A stretch of DNA of 5,316 bases from Desulfuromonadaceae bacterium UBA6124. GTDB taxonomy: Bacteria; Desulfobacterota; Desulfuromonadia; Desulfuromonadales; Trichloromonadaceae. Below are positions 1-5,316 of the stretch, piece after piece. The translations under genes and the position numbers were made by a program. The stretch is from NCBI GenBank assembly GCA_002423365.1, contig DIVU01000286.1:1284-6599 (forward strand). The letters are read 5' to 3'. Under the pieces are notes generated by a model. That model was not told the origin of the DNA and searched no databases. It was given only the letters and a program-made list of their open reading frames with translations. Numbering within the stretch: the first letter of the stretch is position 1; each line of letters opens with the position of its first letter.

Positions 1-1292
1 TTACGGGTATCGAAGGCGCCGGCGCATCCGACGAAGAAGAGGTATTCGGTCTTGTCCGCCGCGAACTCCTGGGGATCGAGCAGCGCCGCCCACTTGCCGC
101 GCTCGGCCGGGGCCATGCCCCAGGGATTGCTGCGCTGTTCCATGTTCTCGAAGAGATTGAGGAGCTCGTCGGGGAATTTGGCCTCCATCTGCACCAGATG
201 GCGACGCATCTTCACCAGCTTCTGGGGGTGCTCGATAAAGACCGGGCAGGCCTCCAGGCAGGCGCCGCAGGTGGTGCAATCCCAGATCGCCTCTTCGCTG
301 CAACTCCCCTCCCCGGCCTCGCCGATGAGCGGCACGTGCGGTTTTCCGCCGCTCTTGAGAGCCGGGCCGTTCTCCAGCAGGTTGACCTTGAGATCGTGTA
401 CAACCTGACGGGGGTTGAGCTTCTTGCCGGTGTTATGGGCTGGGCAGACATCCTCGCAGCGGCCGCACTCGGTGCAGGCGAAGCCGTCGAAAAGATCCTT
501 CCAGGTCATCCGTGTGGGCCGGTCGGCGCCCAGGGGAAGATCGAGGGCGAAGGTTTCCCGAGGTTGGGTGTTGGGCTTTTCCAGGCTGCGGAAGAAACAG
601 TTGCCGATGGCGGTGAAAACGTGCAGATGTTTGCTGTAAGGGATCAGGTAGTTGAAGAGGATCAGCAGGGCAAGGGCGTGAACCAGCCAGAAAAAGCCGT
701 GGATGCGTTCCAGACCGACTTCGCCGAAACCGGAAAAAGCCTGCGCGAAGGCTGCTGAAACGGGCATCCAACCCGCCGCCCGCTCATGGCCGAGGGCCAC
801 TTCGGCGCCGCTGATGCCGAAATAGGCGAGCATGTGCACGGCGATGACGGCGACGATGAAATAGCCTTCGAAATTGCGCGCCTCGGGATAGAGGGGGAAG
901 AAAGTGCGATGGATGAGGGCGGCCACCACCGCGCAAAGAGTCAGTAGGCTGAACACGTCGGAAACGAAACGGATGGGGAAATAGAAGAGCCCCGGCAGCA
1001 CTGACAGACGCGCCCCGGGAAAGATGCCGCCGAGCACGAACTCGATATTGACCGCCACCAGCAGCACGCAGGCCCAGAAGAAGATGGCGTGATTGATGCC
1101 GAAGGGGCGGGCCAGCACCCGTTTCTGCCCGAAAACATAGGTGAGAACGCTGCGCAGACGCTCGTCGACGCGATCGAAGCGGTTCTCGTCACGACCGAGT
1201 CGCACCAGTCCGAGGCGCTGATAGAGGCTCCACAGAAAAAAGCCGCCGGAGGCGCCAAAGAGCAGAAGAACGATGAATCCACTGAAGGTCAT
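1..1292 (-). CDS. Membrane-bound heme/Fe-S oxidoreductase, EtfAB:menaquinone oxidoreductase (EMO)-like; 3' end outside window
   Basis: Open frame of 430 complete codons from the ATG at 1292 to the window edge with no stop, so the gene is C-terminally incomplete. A GGGGA ribosome site (1303-1299) lies 6 nt before the ATG. The N-terminal part reads as a NarI-like membrane domain with about five hydrophobic segments (residues ~4-24, 66-90, 111-128, 144-161, 197-217). His68, 128, 153, 198 and 205 in or beside them are candidate heme b ligands. A soluble part follows with two 4Fe-4S motifs: C273-x2-C276-x2-C279-x3-C283-P and C339-x2-C342-x2-C345-x3-C349-P. The window ends in VGCAGAFDTR (421-430), which looks like the start of the first CCG cysteine-rich domain of HdrB/HdrD/GlpC proteins. 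It begins 29 nt after etfA and is probably in the same operon. Role, inferred from family and context: oxidises reduced EtfAB and reduces menaquinone at the cytoplasmic membrane. Other relatives (DsrK, lactate or glycerol-3-phosphate dehydrogenase Fe-S subunits) are less likely beside etfBA. Confidence 0.88.
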   Translation of the reverse strand, partial: MTFSGFIVLLLFGASGGFFLWSLYQRLGLVRLGRDENRFDRVDERLRSVLTYVFGQKRVLARPFGINHAIFFWACVLLVAVNIEFVLGGIFPGARLSVLPGLFYFPIRFVSDVFSLLTLCAVVAALIHRTFFPLYPEARNFEGYFIVAVIAVHMLAYFGISGAEVALGHERAAGWMPVSAAFAQAFSGFGEVGLERIHGFFWLVHALALLILFNYLIPYSKHLHVFTAIGNCFFRSLEKPNTQPRETFALDLPLGADRPTRMTWKDLFDGFACTECGRCEDVCPAHNTGKKLNPRQVVHDLKVNLLENGPALKSGGKPHVPLIGEAGEGSCSEEAIWDCTTCGACLEACPVFIEHPQKLVKMRRHLVQMEAKFPDELLNLFENMEQRSNPWGMAPAERGKWAALLDPQEFAADKTEYLFFVGCAGAFDTR

Positions 1293-1321
1293 ATGATTTC
1301 CCCGCGATGCGAAAAAGTAGG

Positions 1322-2668
1322 CTAGGAGGCGGCCCGCTCGGGGCGGCCGGCGGTTTTGCGCAACTCACGCAGGCGCCGGGTCAGCGCCGGCACGATCTGG
1401 AAGAGATCGCCGACGATACCGTAGGTGGCGATCTGAAAGATCGGCGCGTCCTTGTCGCGATTGATGGCGATGATAATGTCCGAATCCTGCATGCCGACCA
1501 TGTGCTGAATCGCGCCGCTGATGCCGCAGGCGATGTAGACCTTGGGCCTTACCGTCTTGCCGGTTTGGCCGACCTGACGATCATGGGGCATCCAGCCGGC
1601 ATCGACCGCGCTGCGCGAAGCGCCGACCACGGCGCCGATTTCATTGGCGAACTGTTGCAAGAGAACGAAGTTCTCGCGGTTGACCATGCCGCGGCCGCCG
1701 GAAACGATGAACTCAGCCCCGGCGATATCGACATGATCCTGCCCGTCCCGGTCACTGATGACTTCGAGCACCTTGGTCAGTATGCTCTCCTCAACGGGGG
1801 CGAAATCTTCCCGCACGACCGTTCCGGTGCGGCCTTCGACAAAGTCGGGCATGGCCATGACATGGGGGCGCACTGTGGCCATCTGCGGCCGGAACTTGTC
1901 GCACATGATGGTGGCCATGATGTTGCCGCCGAAGGCCGGCCGGGTCTGCATGAGATTGCGTTTGTCATCGATGCTCAGCCCCGTGCAGTCGGCGGTCAGA
2001 CCCGTCTTGATCACCGTCGCCACAGCCCCGGCAAGATCCCGGCCGAGACCGGTGGCGCCCATGAGAATGACTTCGGGCTTATGTTTGGCGATGAGATGAC
2101 AGATCGCCTCGTTGTAAGGCTGGGTGCGGTAATGGCGATAAACGGGAGCGTCGAGCAGATAGACCTTGTCGGCGCCGTAAGCGAAGGCCTCGCCGCAGAG
2201 CAGTTCGACCCCGCTGCCGATGACCAGAGCACAGAGTTCGACTTTCAGCTGCTTAGCCAACTCGGCGCCAGTGCCGAGGAGCTCCCAGGATACCTTGGCC
2301 GCCTCGCCGTCGGTCTGCTCGATAAAGACCCAGACGCCGCGATAGGCGGAGAGCATCTTCTGCAGGCGGGCGGTCTCCTCGTCCACCTCTTCTTCAGCGG
2401 CCGAGTCCCCCTTCTGCTTGGCCAACTCGTCGAGAATTTTCTGCTCCTCGGGGGTGAAGTACATTTCCAGGGCGCTGGCCGGGCAGATCTTCACGCACTT
2501 GACGCAGCCGATGCACTTGGGAGCATCGATGATCGGCGCCCCCTGCTCGTCCATGACGATGGCGTCGACCGGACAGACGCTCATGCAGCGCTCGCCGCAA
2601 GCGATACAGCGTCCTTCGATGAGGCGAGCAACGCCGCGCGGCTTCTTGACTTTCGCTTTTTTTTCCAT
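1322..2668 (-). CDS. etfA: Electron transfer flavoprotein alpha subunit with N-terminal ferredoxin domain
   Basis: 448 residues, longer than the usual ~310-340 of EtfA because of an N-terminal extension with two 4Fe-4S motifs: C21-x2-C24-x3-C28-x3-C32-P (one residue longer than the textbook spacing) and C52-x2-C55-x2-C58-x3-C62-P. A charged, Glu-rich linker (~73-105) joins this to the ETF alpha N-terminal domain (~110-290, including RPAFGGNIMATI at 243-254). The C-terminal FAD-binding domain (~318-440) shows SGGRGM, GQTGKTVRPKVYIACGISGA (367-386) and the PIFQIATYGIVGDL stretch, all typical of ETF alpha. I chose ATG 2668 because TGGGGA (2681-2676) sits 7 nt upstream; an in-frame GTG at 2689 would add only seven residues. 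Partner of EtfB, which ends 51 nt upstream. It receives electrons from acyl-CoA dehydrogenase-type flavoproteins and probably passes them to the downstream membrane Fe-S protein. Whether it takes part in flavin-based electron bifurcation cannot be told by eye. Confidence 0.96.
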   Translation of the reverse strand: MEKKAKVKKPRGVARLIEGRCIACGERCMSVCPVDAIVMDEQGAPIIDAPKCIGCVKCVKICPASALEMYFTPEEQKILDELAKQKGDSAAEEEVDEETARLQKMLSAYRGVWVFIEQTDGEAAKVSWELLGTGAELAKQLKVELCALVIGSGVELLCGEAFAYGADKVYLLDAPVYRHYRTQPYNEAICHLIAKHKPEVILMGATGLGRDLAGAVATVIKTGLTADCTGLSIDDKRNLMQTRPAFGGNIMATIMCDKFRPQMATVRPHVMAMPDFVEGRTGTVVREDFAPVEESILTKVLEVISDRDGQDHVDIAGAEFIVSGGRGMVNRENFVLLQQFANEIGAVVGASRSAVDAGWMPHDRQVGQTGKTVRPKVYIACGISGAIQHMVGMQDSDIIIAINRDKDAPIFQIATYGIVGDLFQIVPALTRRLRELRKTAGRPERAAS

Positions 2669-2692
2669 TGCGGAATCCCCAGGATGCACATC

Positions 2693-2707
2693 CGCCGAAA
2701 ACCGGCG
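2693..2707 (-). other. Small intercistronic hairpin between etfB and etfA
   Basis: A 5-bp GC stem (CGCCG/CGGCG) with a 5-nt loop lies in the 51-nt gap between the etfB stop and the etfA start. On the coding strand it is followed by GATGTG, not a T-run, so it is not an intrinsic terminator. It ends about 12 nt before the etfA ribosome site. It might affect mRNA processing or the EtfB:EtfA ratio, or mean nothing; a stem this short is common in GC-rich DNA. Confidence 0.25.
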
Positions 2708-2719
2708 AAAATGAGTGAT

Positions 2720-3532
2720 TTACAGAACCAGCAGGTCCTTGCTCAGGAGCTTGTCGATCAACTGGTTGGCGGTGCCGACGGGATCGTTCAGGCCGTCGCC
2801 GATGATTTCCCCTGTGGCCCGTTCCGGGGAGAAAATCTTGCTGACCCAGGTCGGCGACCCCTTCAGCCCCACGGTCTTTTCATCCAACTGCAAGACCTGA
2901 TTGTTCCACAGGGTGATCTCCGCTTCGGCCGCCGCCAGACGCATGGGGACGGTGGGATAGCGCGGCCGGTTGAGTTCCCGAACCACTGTGATCATCGCCG
3001 GCAGGGGCGCCTCGACAATCTCATGCCGCCCTTCGAGCTTGCGCCGTACCCGGACCCGGCGGTTTTCCAGATCGAGATGTTCGATGCGGTCGACCAGGGT
3101 CAGCTGGGTGAAGCCCAGGCGGGTGGCGATGCCGGGACCGGTCTGAGCGGTATCGCCGTCGATGGTCTGCTTGCCGCAGAAGACCAGAGCCACCTCCTCC
3201 GTCTGCCCAAGACGCTCGATGGCGGCCGCCAGCACCCGGCTGGTCGCCAGGGTATCGGCGCCGCCGAAGCAGCGGTCGCTGAGCAGGATCGCCTCGTCCA
3301 CCCCCAGGGCGCGGGCCTTGCGCAAAGTGGCCTCGGCATTGGGCGGCCCCATGGAGAGGGCGGCGACGCGCACGCCGAAACGATCCTTGAGCCGCAGGCA
3401 TTCCTCCAGGGCATGGGTATCGTAGGGGTTGACGATGAAGGGGATCCCTTCGCGCACCAGGGTGTTGGTGACCGGATCGATCTGGACCTGGGTGGTGTCA
3501 GGGACCTGTTTGATACAGGCGACGACAAGCAT
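2720..3532 (-). CDS. etfB: Electron transfer flavoprotein beta subunit
   Basis: 270 residues, normal for EtfB (~250-280). The N-terminus MLVVACIKQVPDT is the classic EtfB opening, which fixes the start at ATG 3532; AAAGGAA (3544-3538) is the ribosome site. The frame stays open upstream to 3616, but that extension runs into the leader hairpin and has no EtfB character. Further family marks: NPYD (35-38), DRCFGGADTLATS (86-98), the nucleotide-binding signature CGKQTIDGDTAQTGPGIATR (119-138) and the C-terminal tail GSPTWVSKIFSPE (225-237), whose arm wraps around EtfA. It forms the EtfAB heterodimer in the cytoplasm, taking electrons from dehydrogenase flavoproteins. The second nucleotide site would hold AMP in classical ETFs or a second FAD in bifurcating ones; the sequence alone does not settle which. 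It is the first gene of the etfB-etfA-oxidoreductase operon and follows a long structured leader with a terminator-like hairpin, implying control at the level of transcription elongation. Confidence 0.96.
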   Translation of the reverse strand: MLVVACIKQVPDTTQVQIDPVTNTLVREGIPFIVNPYDTHALEECLRLKDRFGVRVAALSMGPPNAEATLRKARALGVDEAILLSDRCFGGADTLATSRVLAAAIERLGQTEEVALVFCGKQTIDGDTAQTGPGIATRLGFTQLTLVDRIEHLDLENRRVRVRRKLEGRHEIVEAPLPAMITVVRELNRPRYPTVPMRLAAAEAEITLWNNQVLQLDEKTVGLKGSPTWVSKIFSPERATGEIIGDGLNDPVGTANQLIDKLLSKDLLVL

Positions 3533-3594
3533 GGGGGTTCCTTTGGCGTGTGTAAATAAGAGAACGATCGGATGAAACGGGCCAACCAAAGCGC

Positions 3595-3630
3595 AAAAAG
3601 CCCACGGAAGAGGCATCCCCCGGTGGGCTT
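3595..3630 (-). terminator. Intrinsic terminator / attenuator hairpin in the etfB leader
   Basis: On the minus strand AAGCCCAC (3630-3623) pairs with GTGGGCTT (3605-3598), 8 bp, followed by TTTTT (3599-3595). An alternative register with one bulged C extends the stem by CGG/CCG and a short inner helix closed by a TGCC loop. It lies 63 nt before the etfB start codon and points towards it. It can only make sense as a regulated (read-through) terminator, or as the end of a separate small RNA. The 5' arm is also the 3' strand of a competing upstream helix (3717-3712 with 3628-3623). Confidence 0.7.
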
Positions 3631-3681
3631 CATCGGTTTACGAACAGGTACAGCATCGTACCTGCCGGCACATCCCCACAA

Positions 3682-3696
3682 GCAGGGAGCATGCCA
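3682..3696 (-). promoter_or_regulatory. Sigma54-like -24/-12 promoter element
   Basis: TGGCATGCTCCCTGC on the minus strand fits the RpoN consensus TGGCACGN4TTGC, with the invariant GG and GC dinucleotides at the right distance and mismatches only at C-to-T (position 6) and T-to-C (position 12). Transcription would start near 3671, giving an RNA that still contains the P4 hairpin and the terminator. It overlaps the P3 helix of the proposed leader fold, so one of the two readings may be a coincidence. No enhancer-binding-protein site was identified upstream. Confidence 0.35.
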
Positions 3697-3699
3697 AAC

Positions 3700-3714
3700 C
3701 CAGGCGCCATTGCC
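3700..3714 (-). repeat. 15-nt leader repeat, copy 2
   Basis: GGCAATGGCGCCTGG on the minus strand; 14 of 15 bases equal copy 1 at 3792-3778, 78 nt away in the same orientation. This copy forms the end of the P1 strand and the P1/P2 internal loop of the candidate leader RNA. Confidence 0.6.
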
Positions 3715-3777
3715 CACGAAAAACAAACTGAATGCGCTCGGAAAGACCTTGAAATCCAGGGATCATGATTGAGGCGA

Positions 3778-3792
3778 CCAGGCTCCATTGCC
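3778..3792 (-). repeat. 15-nt leader repeat, copy 1
   Basis: GGCAATGGAGCCTGG on the minus strand, differing from copy 2 only at base 9. Just upstream of it, CGTAAACGGATG (3806-3795) matches CGTAAACCGATG (3642-3631) of the downstream fold at 11 of 12 bases. The leader therefore holds second copies of two of its own modules, in a different order. These could be protein-binding sites on DNA or RNA, or the remains of a duplicated RNA element. Confidence 0.6.
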
Positions 3793-3925
3793 GGCATCCG
3801 TTTACGGCGGCGAAAGGATGTCCCGCCTGCCCAGGCAGAGGATTAGCGTACGACAGAGAATCTCGACAACAGATCCGGCCGGTCCGGGTCCCTTGAAAGG
3901 TTCCGTCAGGGAAGAGACCGCCGAC

Positions 3926-3951
3926 AAAAAAACCATTCCTCCAGAGAATGA
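3926..3951 (-). other. Terminator-like hairpin with T7 at the predicted transcript 5' end
   Basis: TCATTCT (3951-3945) pairs with GGAATGG (3939-3933), including two G-U pairs, around a 5-nt loop, followed by seven T (3932-3926). It starts at the predicted start site of the promoter at 3958-3986, so it could be a promoter-proximal pause or termination site, or a 5' stabilising hairpin. The stem is weak for a full terminator. Between this hairpin and the repeat and fold at 3792-3595 lies about 130 nt with short inverted repeats (for example CTGCC/GGCAG near 3837-3826), but no gene I can support. Confidence 0.3.
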
Positions 3952-3957
3952 GGAGGG

Positions 3958-3986
3958 ATTATAAAGGATATCGTACCGACGGTCCA
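3958..3986 (-). promoter_or_regulatory. Sigma70-type promoter for the etfB operon
   Basis: On the minus strand a perfect -10 TATAAT (3963-3958) follows a 17-bp spacer after TGGACC (3986-3981), which matches 4 of 6 bases of the -35 consensus. The start site should lie near 3951. It lies after the valS terminator and is the best sigma70-type candidate for driving etfB-etfA-oxidoreductase, leaving an unusually long untranslated leader of about 420 nt. No mapped start site is available. Confidence 0.6.
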
Positions 3987-4003
3987 GATTTAACGTACGG
4001 ACC
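3972..4003. promoter_or_regulatory. Possible operator: repeats flanking the -35 box
   Basis: On the plus strand CGTACCGAC (3972-3980) and CGTACGGAC (3994-4002) are direct repeats with 8 of 9 matches, 22 bp apart (about two helical turns), on either side of the -35 hexamer. The same stretch holds an inverted repeat GGTCC-N13-GGACC (3981-4003) that covers the -35 box. Such placement suits a repressor that occludes RNA polymerase. I do not recognise the site as that of a specific regulator. Confidence 0.35.
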
Positions 4004-4063
4004 TGCCTGAATAATCGTCATTTTATCCCGCCCCTGCCGCTCTTTTATACAACCGCGCCGGAC

Positions 4064-4098
4064 AAAACAGCCCAAAAGACCGATGATCTTTTGGGCTG
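4064..4098 (-). terminator. Rho-independent terminator of valS
   Basis: A perfect 12-bp stem, CAGCCCAAAAGA (4098-4087 on the minus strand pairs with 4079-4068), around a 7-nt loop, followed on the minus strand by TTTTG (4067-4063). It sits 52 nt past the valS stop codon. It separates the synthetase transcript from the etf operon. In the plus direction the downstream sequence is less T-rich and no plus-strand gene ends here. Confidence 0.88.
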
Positions 4099-4149
4099 AT
4101 CTCTTTAGCACTTGGGCCGGGAGAAATTCCCCCCGCGGCCACTACAGGG

Positions 4150-5316
4150 TCAGCGCAGCGCCTGAATCTTTTTCAAGCTTTCCTGCAAAATGGCGCGCTT
4201 TTCCTCGGCTTCGGCGAGTTTGGCGCGGTCCTTTTCGAGCACGTGCCGGGGAGCATTGGCGACGAAGCTCTCGTTGGATAGTTTTTTGGAGAAGAGCTCC
4301 ACATCCTTCTCGACCTTGGCGATCTCCTTGAGCAAGCGTTTCTCTTCCTCCTCGACGTTGATCAGCCCGGCCAGGGGGAGCAGAATCTCCACATCCCCGG
4401 CCACCTGGGTCGCGGCCTGAGCGGGACGCTCGACGCCGACGCCGAGGGTCAGTTCCCCGACCCGGGCCAGGGCCTTGACGTAGCCCGCGCCGTCGCGCAG
4501 TACCGCCGCCGAGGCTTCGCTCTTGCAGTCGAGGACCGCCTGGATCTGCTTGCTCGGCGCCACATCCATCTCGCCGCGAATGTTGCGGATGCCCCTGATG
4601 GTCTCCATGATCAGCTCCATTCCGGCCACGCTCCGCTCCGCGTAGGGCAGGCCCTCGCCGGTGGGATAGGGGGCCTCGACCAGGAAAGTCGTGGGCCGCT
4701 GGCCCGGCAGCGCCTGCCAGATCTCCTCGGTGATGAAGGGCATCAGCGGATGAAGGAGGCGCAGCAGGTTTTCCAGCACCAGATAGAGCACGCTCTGGGC
4801 GCGGTGTTTCACCGCTGGATCGTCACCGTAGAGATCATCCTTGACCAACTCGATGTACCAGTCACAGAAGCTGTTCCAGGTAAAGGCGTAAAGGACGCCG
4901 GCGGCATCGTTGAACTTGTAGTCGGCCAAAGCCTGATTGGTCTCGCGGGCGGCCTCGGCCAGGCGGCAGAGAATCCAGGTGTCGGCCAGCGACAGATCGA
5001 GCCGGTCGAGATCGATCCCCTCCGGATCGAAGTTTTCCAGGTTCATCAGGGTAAAGCGGCTGGCATTCCACAGTTTGTTGGCGAAGTTGCGGTAGCCGGC
5101 GATGCGCTCGGTCGAAAGTTTGATATCCCGGCCCATGGCGGCGAAGGCGGCCAGGGTGAAGCGGAAGGCGTCGGTCCCGTATTCGTCGATGACGCTCAAG
5201 GGATCGATGACGTTCCCCTTGGATTTACTCATCTTCTGTCCCTGGGCATCGCGCACCAGAGCATGGATGTAGACTTCCTTGAAGGGAACCTCGCCCATGA
5301 ACTTGAGGCCCATCAT
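4150..5316 (-). CDS. valS: Valyl-tRNA synthetase, C-terminal 388 residues (5' end outside window)
   Basis: The frame enters from the right edge and ends with TGA at 4152-4150. Full ValS is about 880-950 residues, so somewhat under half is present; the MMG at the edge is internal. Landmarks in window numbering: KMSKS ATP-binding loop at 28-32 in the context GQKMSKSKGNVIDP; the helical anticodon-binding domain with FCDWYIE (150-156) and HPLMPFITEEIW (189-200); RGIRNIRGEM (241-250); and the C-terminal coiled-coil arm (~320-388), rich in Lys/Glu heptads and containing FVANAPRHVLEKDRAKLAE. This arm contacts the tRNA and separates ValS from IleRS and LeuRS, which lack the same ending. It charges tRNA-Val with valine in the cytoplasm. 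The HIGH motif and editing domain lie outside the window. The gene is followed by its own terminator and is unrelated in function to the etf genes. Confidence 0.97.
   Translation of the reverse strand: MMGLKFMGEVPFKEVYIHALVRDAQGQKMSKSKGNVIDPLSVIDEYGTDAFRFTLAAFAAMGRDIKLSTERIAGYRNFANKLWNASRFTLMNLENFDPEGIDLDRLDLSLADTWILCRLAEAARETNQALADYKFNDAAGVLYAFTWNSFCDWYIELVKDDLYGDDPAVKHRAQSVLYLVLENLLRLLHPLMPFITEEIWQALPGQRPTTFLVEAPYPTGEGLPYAERSVAGMELIMETIRGIRNIRGEMDVAPSKQIQAVLDCKSEASAAVLRDGAGYVKALARVGELTLGVGVERPAQAATQVAGDVEILLPLAGLINVEEEEKRLLKEIAKVEKDVELFSKKLSNESFVANAPRHVLEKDRAKLAEAEEKRAILQESLKKIQALR

Larger units (their letters stand above)
3623..3717 (-). promoter_or_regulatory. Candidate structured leader RNA (riboswitch-like) upstream of etfB
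   Basis: Read on the minus strand, four helices nest without conflict. P1: GUGGGC (3717-3712) with GCCCAC (3628-3623). P2: GGUUU (3700-3696) with AAACC (3639-3635). P3: GGCA (3695-3692) with UGCC (3670-3667), continued by UCCC (3688-3685) with GGGA (3676-3673). P4: CAGGUAC (3664-3658) with GUACCUG (3651-3645). P2, P3 and P4 meet in a three-way junction; P1 and P2 are separated by an internal loop (3711-3701 and GAUGAA 3634-3629). The 3' strand of P1 is exactly the 5' arm of the terminator, so the two folds exclude each other: P1 formation would favour read-through into etfB. The pairings are visible in the sequence; the regulatory role and any ligand are inference. No known riboswitch signature was recognised (FMN, TPP, SAM-I, cobalamin, c-di-GMP-I and glycine were considered). 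Confidence 0.45.

Noticed and set aside
198..758. 186-codon plus-strand frame antisense to the membrane oxidoreductase gene
   Set aside because: The opposite strand encodes clear transmembrane segments and cysteine motifs; this frame is a shadow with no recognisable domain.
1307..3559. 750-codon open frame on the plus strand, antisense to etfA and etfB
   Set aside because: It is the mirror of two well-recognised minus-strand genes in high-GC DNA, where antisense frames stay open. Its translation is low-complexity-like (rich in H, D, G, A) and resembles no family; it has no separate promoter.
3545..3596. Second sigma70 promoter between the leader terminator and etfB
   Set aside because: Only weak boxes (TTGGCC with TCTTAT or TTATTT at poor spacing) were found, and the start site would fall almost on the ribosome site.
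3533..3616. Upstream extension of etfB to an ATG at 3616
   Set aside because: It would put the start codon inside the loop region of the leader hairpin, adds 28 residues without family character, and ignores the good ribosome site in front of ATG 3532 and the canonical EtfB N-terminus.
3623..3645. Resemblance of CCGATGAAGCCC to the SAM-I riboswitch core
   Set aside because: The rest of the SAM-I consensus (the GAGGGAC and GGCAACC blocks and the helices around them) is absent, so the match is limited to a short string.
3100..3726. 208-codon minus-strand frame overlapping etfB and the leader
   Set aside because: Out-of-frame overlap with etfB; the part inside etfB is a frame shadow and the part in the leader has no ribosome site or recognisable motif.
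3595..3951. Whole leader as 6S RNA, tmRNA, RNase P RNA or SRP RNA
   Set aside because: The ~355-nt length drew attention, but there is no tRNA-like end or CCA, no conserved RNase P segments, no SRP core sequence and no 6S-type long closing hairpin with a central bubble.
1..5316. CRISPR array, insertion sequence, tRNA genes or other mobile elements
   Set aside because: No regularly spaced repeats, transposase frame, terminal inverted repeats or tRNA cloverleaf were seen; the window is ordinary chromosomal content.

Overview
The window suggests an anaerobic, GC-rich deltaproteobacterium of the Geobacter/Desulfuromonas kind (Desulfuromonadota). The basis is gene content and protein style, not a database search: an EtfA carrying an N-terminal ferredoxin domain, an adjacent heme/Fe-S membrane oxidoreductase, and the tight co-directional order etfB-etfA-oxidoreductase. 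All genes are on the minus strand, so the biological order runs from right to left.

Region by region (right to left). 5316-4150 is the C-terminal part of valyl-tRNA synthetase (valS); its 5' half lies outside the window. A strong intrinsic terminator at 4098-4064 ends it. 4063-3533 has no convincing protein gene but is dense in signals: a sigma70-type promoter (TGGACC, 17 bp, TATAAT at 3986-3958) overlapped by repeats that could be an operator, then a leader of about 420 nt before etfB. Within the leader are a hairpin with a T7 run at the predicted 5' end, a 15-nt near-perfect repeat, a multi-helix RNA fold at 3717-3623, and a terminator-type hairpin at 3630-3595 that competes with the closing helix of that fold. 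A good sigma54-like -24/-12 element (3696-3682) lies inside the same stretch. 3532-2720 is etfB, 2668-1322 is etfA with two ferredoxin-type cluster motifs, and 1292-1 is the N-terminal 430 residues of a membrane-bound, probably heme b-containing Fe-S oxidoreductase related to HdrD/DsrK. It has no stop codon in the window.

How the genes work together: EtfAB collects electrons from acyl-CoA dehydrogenases or similar flavoenzymes. The membrane Fe-S protein would pass them to the (mena)quinone pool, as described for EMO-type EtfAB:menaquinone oxidoreductases. valS is a separate housekeeping unit. The most interesting item is the etfB leader, which looks like a premature-termination control element (riboswitch or other attenuator). 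I could not match it to any RNA class I know.
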